Below are positions 16,975 through 25,899 of a DNA stretch of 38,177 nt, in pieces (the first letter of the stretch is position 1; each line of letters opens with the position of its first letter). The stretch is from assembly GCF_040096355.1 (NCBI RefSeq), contig NZ_JBBMEX010000017.1, positions 1 to 38,177 of the forward strand, written 5' to 3'. The translations under genes were made by a program, and so were the position numbers. The notes under the pieces are model-generated. The model did not search any database and had not been told where the DNA came from. It saw nothing but the letters and a program-made list of their open reading frames with translations. Source of the DNA: Maccoyibacter intestinihominis (GTDB lineage: Bacteria > Bacillota > Clostridia > Lachnospirales > Lachnospiraceae).

Positions 16975-19286
16975 TTGAATCGATGCGATTTTTCTTCTAT
17001 TAGCACTTGCTTAAAAAATCATATCAGCGAAAGTAATCAAATGAGTCAGCCTGATTTTTTATACGAATTATTTGAAGATTTTATGGATGATCCGGCAAAT
17101 CAGGATTTTTCAATGGACAACGGTCTGGTTTGCCGCTGGATGACTGGTCAGGCTAAAATCAGTCCTAAAATATCCGCTTACTATTCCAAACCCAGTAATC
17201 AGAAAAAGCTGGCAGAAACCATTCACCAAAATCTGCTTCCATTGATGTCTGACTGCAATATGGCTATGCAGGATATATACACATTATTTATACAAGATGA
17301 CACCATCTCCGATGCCAAAAAGAAAAATCTGGCTTCTCTGTACAAACCAGCCAGCTCACGTCTGCTGTTTCTTGCAAAACTGATTTCTTTTGGCATGGAA
17401 CGCCAATTCATCAAACGTAATACCAAAAATCAGAAGCTGCTCGCCGGAGGCGCTTTATCCCCCATTGTGCTGGATTATATTATGGACAGTGAGGTTCCGA
17501 AACCATGCCGTCATTTTATCGGAAGAGATAAAGAACTGGAAGAATTATATACCATGCTTGAGGAAAACCGTCATGTTTTTCTTTGCGGAATCGCCGGAAT
17601 CGGAAAAGCGAACTTGCCAAAGCCTACGCAAAGCGGTACATAAAGCAATACACCAATATACTTTATGTAGAATATACCGGCAATCTTCATCAGGATATTA
17701 CTGACATGGATTTTATTGACGATCTTCCGGAAAGCACTGAACAGGAACGCTTTCAAAGACATAACCGTTTCCTGCGTTCCCTGAAATCTGATACTCTGCT
17801 TATCATAGATAATTTTAATGTCACTGCCACACAGGATAGCTTTCTGTCAGTAGTATTAAAATATTACTGCCAGATTTTGTTTACAACCAGAAGCAAACTG
17901 GATGAATACTGTACTCTGCCATTAAAAGAAATAGAGGATATGAACGCTCTCTTCCAGCTGGCATCAGTATTTTATTCAGAGGCAGACACGTACCGGACAA
18001 CAGTTGAAAAGATCATCGAAACTGTTCACTCTCATACTTTTGCCGTGGAACTGGCAGCAAAACTTCTGGAAAATAGAATCTCGACTCCAGACCAGTTATT
18101 AACAAGACTTCAGGTGGAAAAAGCATCTTTCCATAACGAAGATAAAATTAAAATAATCAAAGATGGACAAAGCAGCAAAGCCACCTATTACAATCATATC
18201 CATACGCTGTTTTCTTTATACACTTTATCTCTTGAACAGCAGGATATCATGTGTAATATGTGCTTTCTTCCTTCCACCGGTATTTCTGCCCGTATATTTG
18301 CCAAATGGCTGGAACTGCCCACACTAAATGAGATCAACGATTTAATTGAGACTGGTTTTGTCCAGACAACAAAACGTCGCACTATCTCTCTGCATCCGAT
18401 GATTCAAGAAATTACCCTTTCAGAGACAAAACCATCTGTAACTCGCTGCCACATATTACTGGATTCTTTACAGAAAATATGTTTAATGCATGGAATGGAA
18501 GTAGATTATTACAAAAAGCTATTTCAAACAATCGGAAATATCATAGAATTGATTGAAAAGGATGATATACCAAAGTATCTGCTTTTTCTGGAAAATGCAT
18601 TTCCATACATGGATAACTATAACTACCACAAAGGTATGAATGGAATCATTCAGGAACTGACTGAGCTGTTAAAGACAAAAAACATTGGAACCGACTCTGA
18701 CCGGGCATTATTACTAGATTTTCAGGCAACTCTTGAAACCAAACCTGAAAAAGCAATAAAACTGGAAAAGGATGCACTTGCCCAGATAGAAACTATCACT
18801 GCTGACAATGCTCGCCTTGTTTCCAACCTTCATGCCAATCTCGGTGGACTTTACCGCATGAACGCTCATCCCGATCTTGCAAGAGAACACATGGAAAAAA
18901 GTATCTCACTGCTTGACCAATTTAACCTGCTTCATATAAATGACAGCATACCTCAGATTGCCAATTATGCAATGTTCCTGACAGAACAGCAGGAACCCGA
19001 AAGAGGAATCTCCGAATTACAAAAATTATCCGGCATCATCAAGGAATACCATTCCGATGACTGTCTGGATTATGCCAAAGTACAGGAAACCCTTGCAACC
19101 ATTTATCTGATGACCGCCAATCTTTCACACGCCAAAACACATTTTAAAAAAGCTTTCAAAATATATGAAAAGATCTTGGCTGATGAGCCTGAAATGATTG
19201 AAGCAAAATATCTGGAGATTCAGGAGTTATATCCACAGATTGGATTTTCCATTGGAAAAACTCTATCCGGTCTTTTAACAAAATAA
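16975..19286 (+). pseudogene. STAND/NB-ARC ATPase with TPRs, frameshifted in the P-loop
   Basis: Restoring one base gives a protein of about 770 aa. An N-terminal helical domain (1-170) of unknown function is followed by F-I-G-R-D-K-E-L-E-E-L (181-191), the P-loop GIAGIGK (205-211), Walker B L-L-I-I-D-N, a sensor F-T-T-R-S, winged-helix marker L-H-P-M-I-Q-E, and TPR-like repeats to the end. The frame breaks after K211: one A is missing from the run at 17604-17607, and the next frame continues S-E-L-A-K-A-Y-A-K. The TTG start is 8 nt after GGGG. STAND ATPases act as signal-triggered defence or regulatory switches. Losing the P-loop continuity should disable it unless the missing base is an assembly error. 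Confidence 0.85.
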
Positions 19287-19318
19287 GCATAATTTACGGC
19301 GGGCAACTTGCCCGCCGT
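19261..19318. repeat. 58-bp direct repeat, left copy
   Basis: This is identical over 58 bp to 24573-24630. It covers the last codons of the STAND gene, its stop, and most of its terminator. On the right it breaks off within the terminator stem. Confidence 0.95.
19296..19318 (+). terminator. shortened terminator hairpin after the STAND gene
   Basis: ACGGCGGGC pairs with GCCCGCCGT around AACTT (9 bp). The flanking four A/T pairs present in the right copy are lost here. It lies between the STAND gene and the convergent ATPase gene, only 5 bp from the latter's stop. Confidence 0.8.
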
Positions 19319-19323
19319 TATAT

Positions 19324-20196
19324 TCAACTATTCGTCAAGTAAATATACGCATCTTCCAAAGTGATATCATTATCCGGGACACACTTCTCATTTGGCTTTC
19401 CTTTGCTTAATATTTTCATATGAATTCCATTTTCTACATACTGCTTAGATGAAATAGAATAATTGGCTTCTAACAAACGGGCTTCTTCTGCATTTTGTAC
19501 CGTACAATTCCAAACACAGCCCTTTGCATTTTCCAGCAATCCACTCACGCTTCCGGAATATAAAAAATTCCCTTTTTTCATAATGGCAAGCTGTGTACAG
19601 GTTGCTGCTAAATCTTCTACTACATGAGTGGAAAACAGCACAGTTCTATCCTTTGAAAAATCAACCAGAAGATTGCGGATCCTAATCCTTTCTTCCGGAT
19701 CTAACCCGGTTGTTGGTTCATCAATAATCAAAAAATCCGGATTATTAAGAAGTGCCTGTATGAGTCCGACACGTCTCTTCATACCACCAGATAATTGCCG
19801 CATTTTTTTATTCTGATGCTCTGTAAGAGAAGTCTTTTCCAGATAATAGGTAATTCTTTGTTCGAGGTCATTTCTGGCTACTCCTGACAGTCCTCCCATA
19901 TATACAAGACATTCTTTCACCGTAAGATTCGGATATAAGTCGATTTCCTGTGGAAGATAACCAATCTTTTTCTGTATTTTCTCATAATTTCCCTCGTTAT
20001 ACAGAATTCCATCAAGGGAAACCATTCCTTCCGTTTGTTTTAAAACAGTTGTAAGAACCCTCATCAAAGTGGTTTTTCCAGCACCATTCTCACCCAAAAG
20101 TCCGTAAATTCCCTTAGGTATTTCAAGAGATGCCTTATTTACTGCAACTACACCATTTTTAAATCTAACTGTTAAATCATTTATTCTAATACTCAT
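19324..20196 (-). CDS. ABC transporter ATP-binding protein, BcrA type (cassette 2)
   Basis: This 290-aa ATPase has Walker A L-L-G-E-N-G-A-G-K-T-T, a Q-loop YLPQEIDLYP, signature RQLSGGMKRRVG, Walker B F-L-I-I-D-E-P-T-T-G-L-D-P-E-E-R, and H-loop F-S-T-H-V-V. The C-terminal ~70 residues are the variable accessory domain of BcrA/NatA-type subunits. The ATG has GAGG 7 nt upstream. It is last in cassette 2, 3 bp after permease 2. It is paralogous to the ATPase at 25892-26776 (both have G-I-Y-G-L-L-G at Walker A). It probably drives export or resistance to a peptide antibiotic. Confidence 0.95.
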   Translation of the reverse strand: MSIRINDLTVRFKNGVVAVNKASLEIPKGIYGLLGENGAGKTTLMRVLTTVLKQTEGMVSLDGILYNEGNYEKIQKKIGYLPQEIDLYPNLTVKECLVYMGGLSGVARNDLEQRITYYLEKTSLTEHQNKKMRQLSGGMKRRVGLIQALLNNPDFLIIDEPTTGLDPEERIRIRNLLVDFSKDRTVLFSTHVVEDLAATCTQLAIMKKGNFLYSGSVSGLLENAKGCVWNCTVQNAEEARLLEANYSISSKQYVENGIHMKILSKGKPNEKCVPDNDITLEDAYIYLTNS

Positions 20197-20199
20197 AAT

Positions 20200-20856
20200 C
20201 TATCCTCTTTTCTTTAAAGCCATTGGTAATAATGCAAATAAAAACAGCCCCGCTATAAAAGACACAAGCGTTCCATAAATCCAACTCTCGGACATTAATT
20301 GAGTAGGTTCACAAAAGCTGAAAGAAAACAATCCCAGATTTCCGAAAAATGAACTTCCCGCTTTTGATATAAGTCCAATGACAATTCCAAATAAACATCC
20401 AATACCTGCCCACATATTTCGAAGCAATGTACACAAAATCACAGAGCATATACTCCAAAGCCAGATAGTTCCAAACATTGCAATGAAATATAAAAGAAAT
20501 ATCTGAATACCCGAAATGCCTTCGTTTACACTGCCCGGTTTTTGCCAGAAAAACAAAACATATCCAACACAGGAAAGTATTAATAAATATAATATTTGAA
20601 CGCCCACTCTCTGCGATATTACTTTTAACTGCTTTTTTTGATTATACAAATGAAATACATCGGCACGCTTACTTTTTACTTCCATCAAGTATGTGTCACT
20701 ACAAAAAATAATTGTTAAAAATGCTATTGGAGACTGAATTGCTGAACCGATTTCTTCATAGTATATAATCGGATGAATAACACACAATATCAGTATAAAT
20801 GCACATGAATAAAAAACCTTATATAACGACAGGCAGTTTTTGAGTTCCGTTTTCAA
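20200..20856 (-). CDS. ABC-2 type membrane permease subunit (cassette 2)
   Basis: A 218-aa protein with about six hydrophobic helices and no large loop. It starts at a TTG overlapping the previous stop (TTGA), with GGAGG 8 nt upstream; the longer frame without a site was not used. It is the second of two permeases coupled to the ATPase at 19324. Sequence similarity to named families is weak by eye, but position and topology fit an ABC-2 subunit. Confidence 0.85.
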   Translation of the reverse strand: MKTELKNCLSLYKVFYSCAFILILCVIHPIIYYEEIGSAIQSPIAFLTIIFCSDTYLMEVKSKRADVFHLYNQKKQLKVISQRVGVQILYLLILSCVGYVLFFWQKPGSVNEGISGIQIFLLYFIAMFGTIWLWSICSVILCTLLRNMWAGIGCLFGIVIGLISKAGSSFFGNLGLFSFSFCEPTQLMSESWIYGTLVSFIAGLFLFALLPMALKKRG

Positions 20857-21923
20857 TGAACCCTCCTCCTTTTCCAGATTGTAACAGAAATACATACTAA
20901 TATAACAGATGAGATCACAAGCATAATCTGATTTATATTTGACATTTTGGCTGCATGTGTTTCAAAAAACCTGCCGGGGAATCGCACCATAATAGAGAAC
21001 GGTCTCATATAATAAATATCATTCTTCTCGGTCAGCATATTTGAATATATAATGTGTAAAAACAAAACTGGTGCTGCCGGAAGCGGATTTTTAAATATTA
21101 ATGCTGTAATTGTATAGACACAACATATCATCAAAAGATTCGGCACAATATAGATCAGAGAATTCACGCAAAAATCAATTGGTGTTACCGGAAAGCCCGA
21201 TTCTAAAGACGTTTTCAAACACAGCATAAAGAATATAACATTCAAAATCACTAATACGCCCAACATACTAATGAATCCGCTTATTACTTTCCCGCATATA
21301 TATTGGATTGCCGTAACAGGCTTTGTATGTAATAATTCATAGGTATTTTTTCGTGTATCCTGAATAAATAAAAATGATAGCAATACGGTTGCAAAAAAGG
21401 CCATATGCAATCCTGCAAAATCCGTGAACTTTTTGGCAAAGTACCAGGAAAAAGAATGTTCGGATAATTTCCGCTCGATATAATGATTGATTTCTTCTGC
21501 TGTCCCCTTATGAATTTCAAGGTCCTCATAAGCATATATTGCATTATAATAGCCATATTGGGATTCCAAAAACTCAGAAGCAGTCTTTACATCCATATTC
21601 TGAATTTCTTTCATTACATGATCTGCTTCCTGCCTGCTAAATCCAAAACCATTTTTGGAGGTGTCCATTAACGTCTCTTTGATCGTATCTTCCCACTCCC
21701 TTCTTCTTTCTTTATCATCAGATGTGGGAATGTACCCATCCATGACATCAGCATCTTCCAATGCTACGTCATTTTGTGTGATCTGTTCATTCTGTTTGAT
21801 ATAATGAATTTGCAAATACGATGACAGACATTGATACATACTTGCAACTATAATAATCAAACCAATCCACAAAACAGGGTTCTTTAAATAATCAAGTATA
21901 CTTCTTTTTATGATTGTTTTCAT
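20853..21923 (-). CDS. ABC-2 type membrane permease (cassette 2)
   Basis: A 356-aa protein beginning MKTIIKRSILDYLKNPVLWI: a cytoplasmic start, TM1 at about 16-36, an external domain of some 135 residues, then about five helices (I-Q-D-T-R-K-N-T-Y-E-L-L-H-T-K-P lies between two of them). This is the topology of ABC-2 permeases for peptide antibiotics. The ATG has AGGAAG about 7 nt upstream; earlier in-frame starts have none. A terminator at 21996-22026 separates it from the kinase gene, leaving a 66-bp region for its own promoter. Confidence 0.88.
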   Translation of the reverse strand: MKTIIKRSILDYLKNPVLWIGLIIIVASMYQCLSSYLQIHYIKQNEQITQNDVALEDADVMDGYIPTSDDKERRREWEDTIKETLMDTSKNGFGFSRQEADHVMKEIQNMDVKTASEFLESQYGYYNAIYAYEDLEIHKGTAEEINHYIERKLSEHSFSWYFAKKFTDFAGLHMAFFATVLLSFLFIQDTRKNTYELLHTKPVTAIQYICGKVISGFISMLGVLVILNVIFFMLCLKTSLESGFPVTPIDFCVNSLIYIVPNLLMICCVYTITALIFKNPLPAAPVLFLHIIYSNMLTEKNDIYYMRPFSIMVRFPGRFFETHAAKMSNINQIMLVISSVILVCISVTIWKRRRVH

Positions 21924-21995
21924 TGTATCTCTTCCTTTCTTTATTTCTTTAACAACATCATACAAATCAATTCTCAATAAATTCACAACAAAAAA

Positions 21996-22026
21996 GACTA
22001 AAACCACTTTATTTGTGATTTCAGCC
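21996..22026 (-). terminator. rho-independent terminator between kinase and transporter genes (cassette 2)
   Basis: On the minus strand GGCTGAAATCAC pairs with GTGGTTTTAGTC (three G-T pairs) around a 7-nt loop, followed by six T (21990-21995). It lies just after the kinase stop. Confidence 0.85.
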
Positions 22027-22039
22027 TTATAAAGTATTT

Positions 22040-23218
22040 TTATTCAGCTTTGAAAAGAGCTTCTACATGAGCACCGCCTTGTCTGGCATTATATATTTTC
22101 AAATTTCCTCCATGCTTTTCACAGACAATACGAGAAATATACATACCAAGGCCAAAATGCTTTAAATCATCTTGTGGATTCTTATGATAAAATGGTTCTG
22201 TTACTTTTTCCTCAGTATCCACAAATCCTATTCCATCATCTTCAACAGAAATTATAAGAAAACCATCCTTTTTCTTTATCTGCAAAGCAATACTTTTTTG
22301 TGCATATCGAACCGCATTTTCCAGTAAGTTGTCTGTCACTTCCATGACAAGTTCCTCATCCACTTTCACAATGTTTTGTTCCTGCACTCTTTCTACCTTA
22401 CATAATTTACTTTCCTTCTTGGACAGCATGGCAGCTTCTGCCTCAATCTTTTTTGCCAGTTCCGATAATTCTATCTCTGAGCATTGCAGTTCCCTCTGTT
22501 CTAAATGGGACATTTTTCTCATGTTTTCCGTGAAATGCTCTATACGGTCAATCTGATACATGCCTGTTTGTAAGATATCAATAACATCCTCTGTTTTTAT
22601 ACTCTCAGCAGAAACAAACTCTAAGAGCATTTCCTGATACCCACGCAATATGGAAAGTGGAGAACGTATATCATGTGCAATTGCATTCCGCAAAGCCTTC
22701 TCGTCATCAATCATTCGCCACATCTTTCTGTTGTTATCTGATAAATCACTTCGCATCATTTCAAATTCTTTACACAAAGTTCCCATCTCATCTTTATTTT
22801 CATAGGACACATGAAAATCCAGTTCATTATCTGCAATCATTTGTGAGGCATCTTTTAGTTCCTGTAGAGGTGTCTTTAACTTATTTTTATAAAAAAAGAA
22901 TACCGCAACAACACTCCCAACAATCGAAAAAATCAGTACCGAATATGTTTCCATAAAGTCACACATTTCCGAAAGATGATGGTCCAAACGATTCATCTGC
23001 GATTGATTAGGTCTTGATATCTCAATCTCGTATTTCTTTCCATATTGCTGAAACACGTCCGTATAATCTGCATAATCAATATATTTTTCCCATATTTTAT
23101 TCTGCATATTTCTTGCAAAATGAACTGTAAATCCAGATAACAGAAATGCTGCCGTTAAGCTGATCACAAAATAAAGCAGAATTGTTTTTTTCAGTGACAA
23201 GTTTCTTATTTTTTCCAT
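22040..23218 (-). CDS. sensor histidine kinase (cassette 2)
   Basis: A 392-aa kinase: TM1 (about 13-35), a 60-residue external loop, TM2 (about 92-110), a HAMP linker (111-165), a DHp domain with NAIAHDIRSPL (phospho-His 182), and a HATPase domain with L-L-E-N-A-V-R-Y, DDGIGFVD and H-F-G-L-G-M-Y-I-S-R-I. The ATG overlaps the regulator stop by 13 nt; the ribosome binding site is weak (GGAT), so translation probably depends on coupling. An in-frame ATG 18 nt upstream is possible. Confidence 0.93.
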   Translation of the reverse strand: MEKIRNLSLKKTILLYFVISLTAAFLLSGFTVHFARNMQNKIWEKYIDYADYTDVFQQYGKKYEIEISRPNQSQMNRLDHHLSEMCDFMETYSVLIFSIVGSVVAVFFFYKNKLKTPLQELKDASQMIADNELDFHVSYENKDEMGTLCKEFEMMRSDLSDNNRKMWRMIDDEKALRNAIAHDIRSPLSILRGYQEMLLEFVSAESIKTEDVIDILQTGMYQIDRIEHFTENMRKMSHLEQRELQCSEIELSELAKKIEAEAAMLSKKESKLCKVERVQEQNIVKVDEELVMEVTDNLLENAVRYAQKSIALQIKKKDGFLIISVEDDGIGFVDTEEKVTEPFYHKNPQDDLKHFGLGMYISRIVCEKHGGNLKIYNARQGGAHVEALFKAE

Positions 23219-23880
23219 CGGTATCCAATCCCCCATACAGTTTCTATGTATTCTTTTTCTGAATAATCCGCTATTTTTTTCCTTATACGCCGTACTAATT
23301 CCGTTATCGTTCTACTGTCCCCTTCCGCATCATATCCACAGACTTGTGCATATATACGTTCTTTATCAAACACCTGCCCTGGATGCATGGATAAGAATTC
23401 AATAATCTGATATTCAATTTTTGTGAACTCCATCCTGTGTCCAGCTATAGCTACTATTTTTTCAGAATAATCAATCAGCATTTCATCCATGAAACGGTAT
23501 TCCGTTTTTTGTTGATGCCTTTCTTCTCTCTTTATGTTTGTAACAATCCTCGCTTCCAACTCCCGAAGACTAAATGGTTTCGTAATATAATCATCCCCAC
23601 CCGAAAGCAACCCATTAATTTTATCATCTTCGTCAACTCTTGCTGTTAGAAATAAAATTGGACATAACACTTTACTGCGTATCAGACGACATACTTCAAT
23701 CCCATCCATGCGTGGCATATTGATATCCAACAAAATAATATCCGGTTTCATTTTTATTTTATTTAATGCTTCCATTCCATCTGTAGCCGTAATGGTTTCA
23801 TATTGTTTCATATTAAAATAACTACAAAGCATTTTCACCAATTCTTTATCATCATCAACAACTAAAATCTTGTATTTCAT
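23206..23880 (-). CDS. OmpR/PhoB-family response regulator (cassette 2)
   Basis: A 224-aa regulator with receiver (D9-D11, phospho-acceptor D52 in LLDINMPRMDG, K in YITKPFSLRE) and winged-helix domain ending G-I-G-Y-R-W-K-K. The ATG has GGAGG 8 nt upstream. It is the first gene of cassette 2 and starts about 55 bp from the IS256 remnant. It presumably activates the transporter promoter beyond the terminator at 21996. Confidence 0.95.
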   Translation of the reverse strand: MKYKILVVDDDKELVKMLCSYFNMKQYETITATDGMEALNKIKMKPDIILLDINMPRMDGIEVCRLIRSKVLCPILFLTARVDEDDKINGLLSGGDDYITKPFSLRELEARIVTNIKREERHQQKTEYRFMDEMLIDYSEKIVAIAGHRMEFTKIEYQIIEFLSMHPGQVFDKERIYAQVCGYDAEGDSRTITELVRRIRKKIADYSEKEYIETVWGIGYRWKK

Positions 23881-23902
23881 CCAAACCACCTCCAGTCTCC
23901 AT

Positions 23903-23932
23903 ATTATACGATAAAAAACAATGAAATCGCAA
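23903..23932 (-). promoter_or_regulatory. promoter of cassette 2, at the edge of the IS remnant
   Basis: On the minus strand TTGCGA, an 18-bp spacer and a perfect TATAAT lie 23 bp before the regulator start. The -35 box falls where transposase similarity begins, so this may be a hybrid promoter made by the IS junction. Confidence 0.6.
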
Positions 23933-24418
23933 CAAATCCTGCCGATTGTAAAAGAATGGCAGGAACGCCCTCTGGAAGAAGTGTATGCTGTAGTATTTAT
24001 GGATGCAATCCATTATCATGTCCGCAGTGAAGGACGTATTGTAAAACGTGCGGTTTACATTGCTCTTGGTATCGACATGAATGGGAAAAAAGATGTCCTT
24101 GGAATGTATGTTGGAGAAAACGAAAGTGCAAAGTTCTGGCATGATAACTGGGCAACCCTGTCCACTTATTTCAAATATCCTGAGGCAGTAAGACGCCTGA
24201 TTTACACCACAAATGCCATTGAAGGATTCAATCGTCAGCTCCGGAAAGTGACTAAAAGCAAAACGGTTTTCCCATCGGATGACAGCCTTTTGAAAATGCT
24301 GTATCTGGCAACTATGGATATCACGAAAAAATGGACTGGCCATCGGCAGGACTGGGGACAGATTCATTCCCAGCTGGAAATATATTTTGAAGAACGTCTA
24401 ATCGGACGCAGCCTGTAA
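23921..24418 (+). pseudogene. IS256 (mutator) family transposase, truncated and internally deleted
   Basis: The 165-codon frame matches the C-terminal half of IS256-family transposases from about I-L-P-I-V-K-E-W-Q onward. It has the first catalytic Asp in V-F-M-D-A-I-H-Y-H-V-R and the E of T-T-N-A-I-E-G-F-N-R. The N-terminal half is missing. Between A-K-F-W-H and D-N-W-A-T-L-S about 80 residues are lost, including the second catalytic Asp, while the frame is kept. It cannot be active. Confidence 0.9.
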
Positions 24419-24572
24419 AAACATCTTGTTTTAGGCAGGTTTTATTGACATGCCCAAAAACTCCTGTATAATGCAGATATGGGCAGAACCTGAAAAATCG
24501 GCTCTGCCCATTTGTAACTATTCATAAATCTTATATCAGTTTTTAACGTTTACACAAAACTTGAAACGGTCT
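23935..24572 (+). mobile_element. IS256-family element remnant
   Basis: The remnant runs from the start of transposase similarity to a terminal-inverted-repeat-like end (TTTACACAAAACTTGAAACG followed by GTCTC). That end directly abuts the right 58-bp repeat. The left IS end and N-terminal part are absent. Confidence 0.75.
24445..24472 (+). promoter_or_regulatory. consensus promoter inside the IS remnant
   Basis: Perfect TTGACA and perfect TATAAT with a 16-bp spacer, pointing right and out of the IS. The predicted start (about 24479) coincides with a 9-bp hairpin ATGGGCAGA/TCTGCCCAT (24479-24511). The next gene on the right is on the opposite strand, so no plus-strand gene is served. Confidence 0.6.
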
Positions 24573-24630
24573 CTCTATCCGGTCTTTTAACAAAATAAGC
24601 ATAATTTACGGCGGGCAACTTGCCCGCCGT
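24573..24630. repeat. 58-bp direct repeat, right copy
   Basis: Identical to 19261-19318. This copy continues into the complete terminator stem, so it appears to be the original junction. The sequence to its right was presumably once next to the STAND gene. Confidence 0.95.
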
Positions 24631-24649
24631 AAATCTTTAAATTATGCTT
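24597..24649. terminator. complete STAND-gene terminator, bidirectional
   Basis: A 13-bp perfect stem (ATTTACGGCGGGC with its complement, AACTT loop, 24604-24634) is extended by outer arms AAGCATAA/TTATGCTT. It now sits between the IS remnant and the convergent permease gene. Confidence 0.85.
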
Positions 24650-24705
24650 TGATTTTTCCAGAAAATATTTTACTTACTTTGTTTTTCATGAGTATGAATA
24701 CAATT

Positions 24706-25899
24706 TTACTTGTTTCCGTATCTGCGAAAACTCTTATAAATAAAAGGCAGTAAGGCTATTGCCATCACTGTATACATTACCATTACAAGTGGAATTTGTC
24801 GAAATACACAATTCCCAATCTGATAAATAAGTGGGACTTTTACACTTGCCTGTACATTTGTCAAAATTGTTGGTATCAAATTGAAAAGCGTTGTATACCC
24901 AGAAAGTGCCCGTCCTATAAATAGCAATAAGCAATATAAAAAGAACAGAATGCAAACAGCGACACTAATTGTATGCATTTTAGCCGCTACTAACATAGAC
25001 ACTACAGCCGCCAGCATACTGGCTATAAATCCACATACAACTGTCAACAAATAGTATTGTCCATATGACATAATGTAAATACTATATGCCTGATACATTT
25101 GATAAGGTGTATTCATACCACTGGTTCCCATAATTCCAAAACAAATCACACTAAGTAATATAATTCCCATACAATAAATCATAACTGTCGTAGCTATTCC
25201 TGCCAGTATTTTTGCTTTAACAGCTTTTGTACGTCCATACTTTGTAGAGAAAAATACTGCATCTGCTTTTGTCTGAAAATCATCTGCAAATATTCCAGCA
25301 CAAATAAAACCAACTATGATTGCCAGAATAATAGAATACGTTTCTACATACATAATCATAGTATCCCATGAACTATAAGATTCGTATTCTACTGGTAATT
25401 TTATTTCATTATATTTCTTTTCCAAGTATTTTTGCTGTACAGAAGTCTTTCCATATTCTTCTGCCATCTTTTCCATATTTTTATGATAAGTGTCATAAAA
25501 CTCTTGTATATTTTCTTCTGTAATTTGATTCAGAACACTTTCATCATATTCTGCATCCGGTGTTAATACCGATATTATAAAACTCCTAATATCATCTATC
25601 GGTTGTAATGTCGTTCCGTAAATCGCATTTTCTTCTTCTGAGGATTGTGTCACCGCATTTTTATTTTGTTCTATAACTTTTCCAAGTTCATCTTCTGTCA
25701 ATGTACCTTTCCATGCTCGTCTGTTATCTGTAAGTTTTCTTGTTGCCATAATTCCAGTACTAGCATTTCCATTCTCATCCACATAGCGATTACTTGTAAC
25801 TGCAAATCCGCTAAAAATGACAGCAAGTATCAATGCCAATCCGATTGCAAATACATTAATTTTCTTTGAAAAAATTCGTTTTAATTCTAATTTAAGCAT
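24706..25899 (-). CDS. ABC-2 type permease (cassette 4)
   Basis: A 397-aa membrane protein: cytoplasmic start MLKLELKRIFSKKINVF, TM1 (about 17-37), a long external region (about 150 residues), then some five or six helices, including G-F-I-C-A-G-I-F-A-D-D-F, which is typical of ABC-2 permeases. GGAGG is 9 nt before the ATG. It overlaps the ATPase stop by 8 nt. It is the last gene of the sigma-factor operon and converges on the terminator at 24597-24649. The substrate is not known. Confidence 0.9.
   Translation of the reverse strand: MLKLELKRIFSKKINVFAIGLALILAVIFSGFAVTSNRYVDENGNASTGIMATRKLTDNRRAWKGTLTEDELGKVIEQNKNAVTQSSEEENAIYGTTLQPIDDIRSFIISVLTPDAEYDESVLNQITEENIQEFYDTYHKNMEKMAEEYGKTSVQQKYLEKKYNEIKLPVEYESYSSWDTMIMYVETYSIILAIIVGFICAGIFADDFQTKADAVFFSTKYGRTKAVKAKILAGIATTVMIYCMGIILLSVICFGIMGTSGMNTPYQMYQAYSIYIMSYGQYYLLTVVCGFIASMLAAVVSMLVAAKMHTISVAVCILFFLYCLLLFIGRALSGYTTLFNLIPTILTNVQASVKVPLIYQIGNCVFRQIPLVMVMYTVMAIALLPFIYKSFRRYGNK

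Noticed and set aside
17595..17615. Programmed -1 ribosomal frameshifting in the STAND gene
   Set aside because: Only four A and no canonical heptamer or downstream stem are present; a missing base is simpler.
23855..24367. Minus-strand frame of 170 codons opposite the IS256 remnant
   Set aside because: It is the shadow of the transposase frame and has no start signal.
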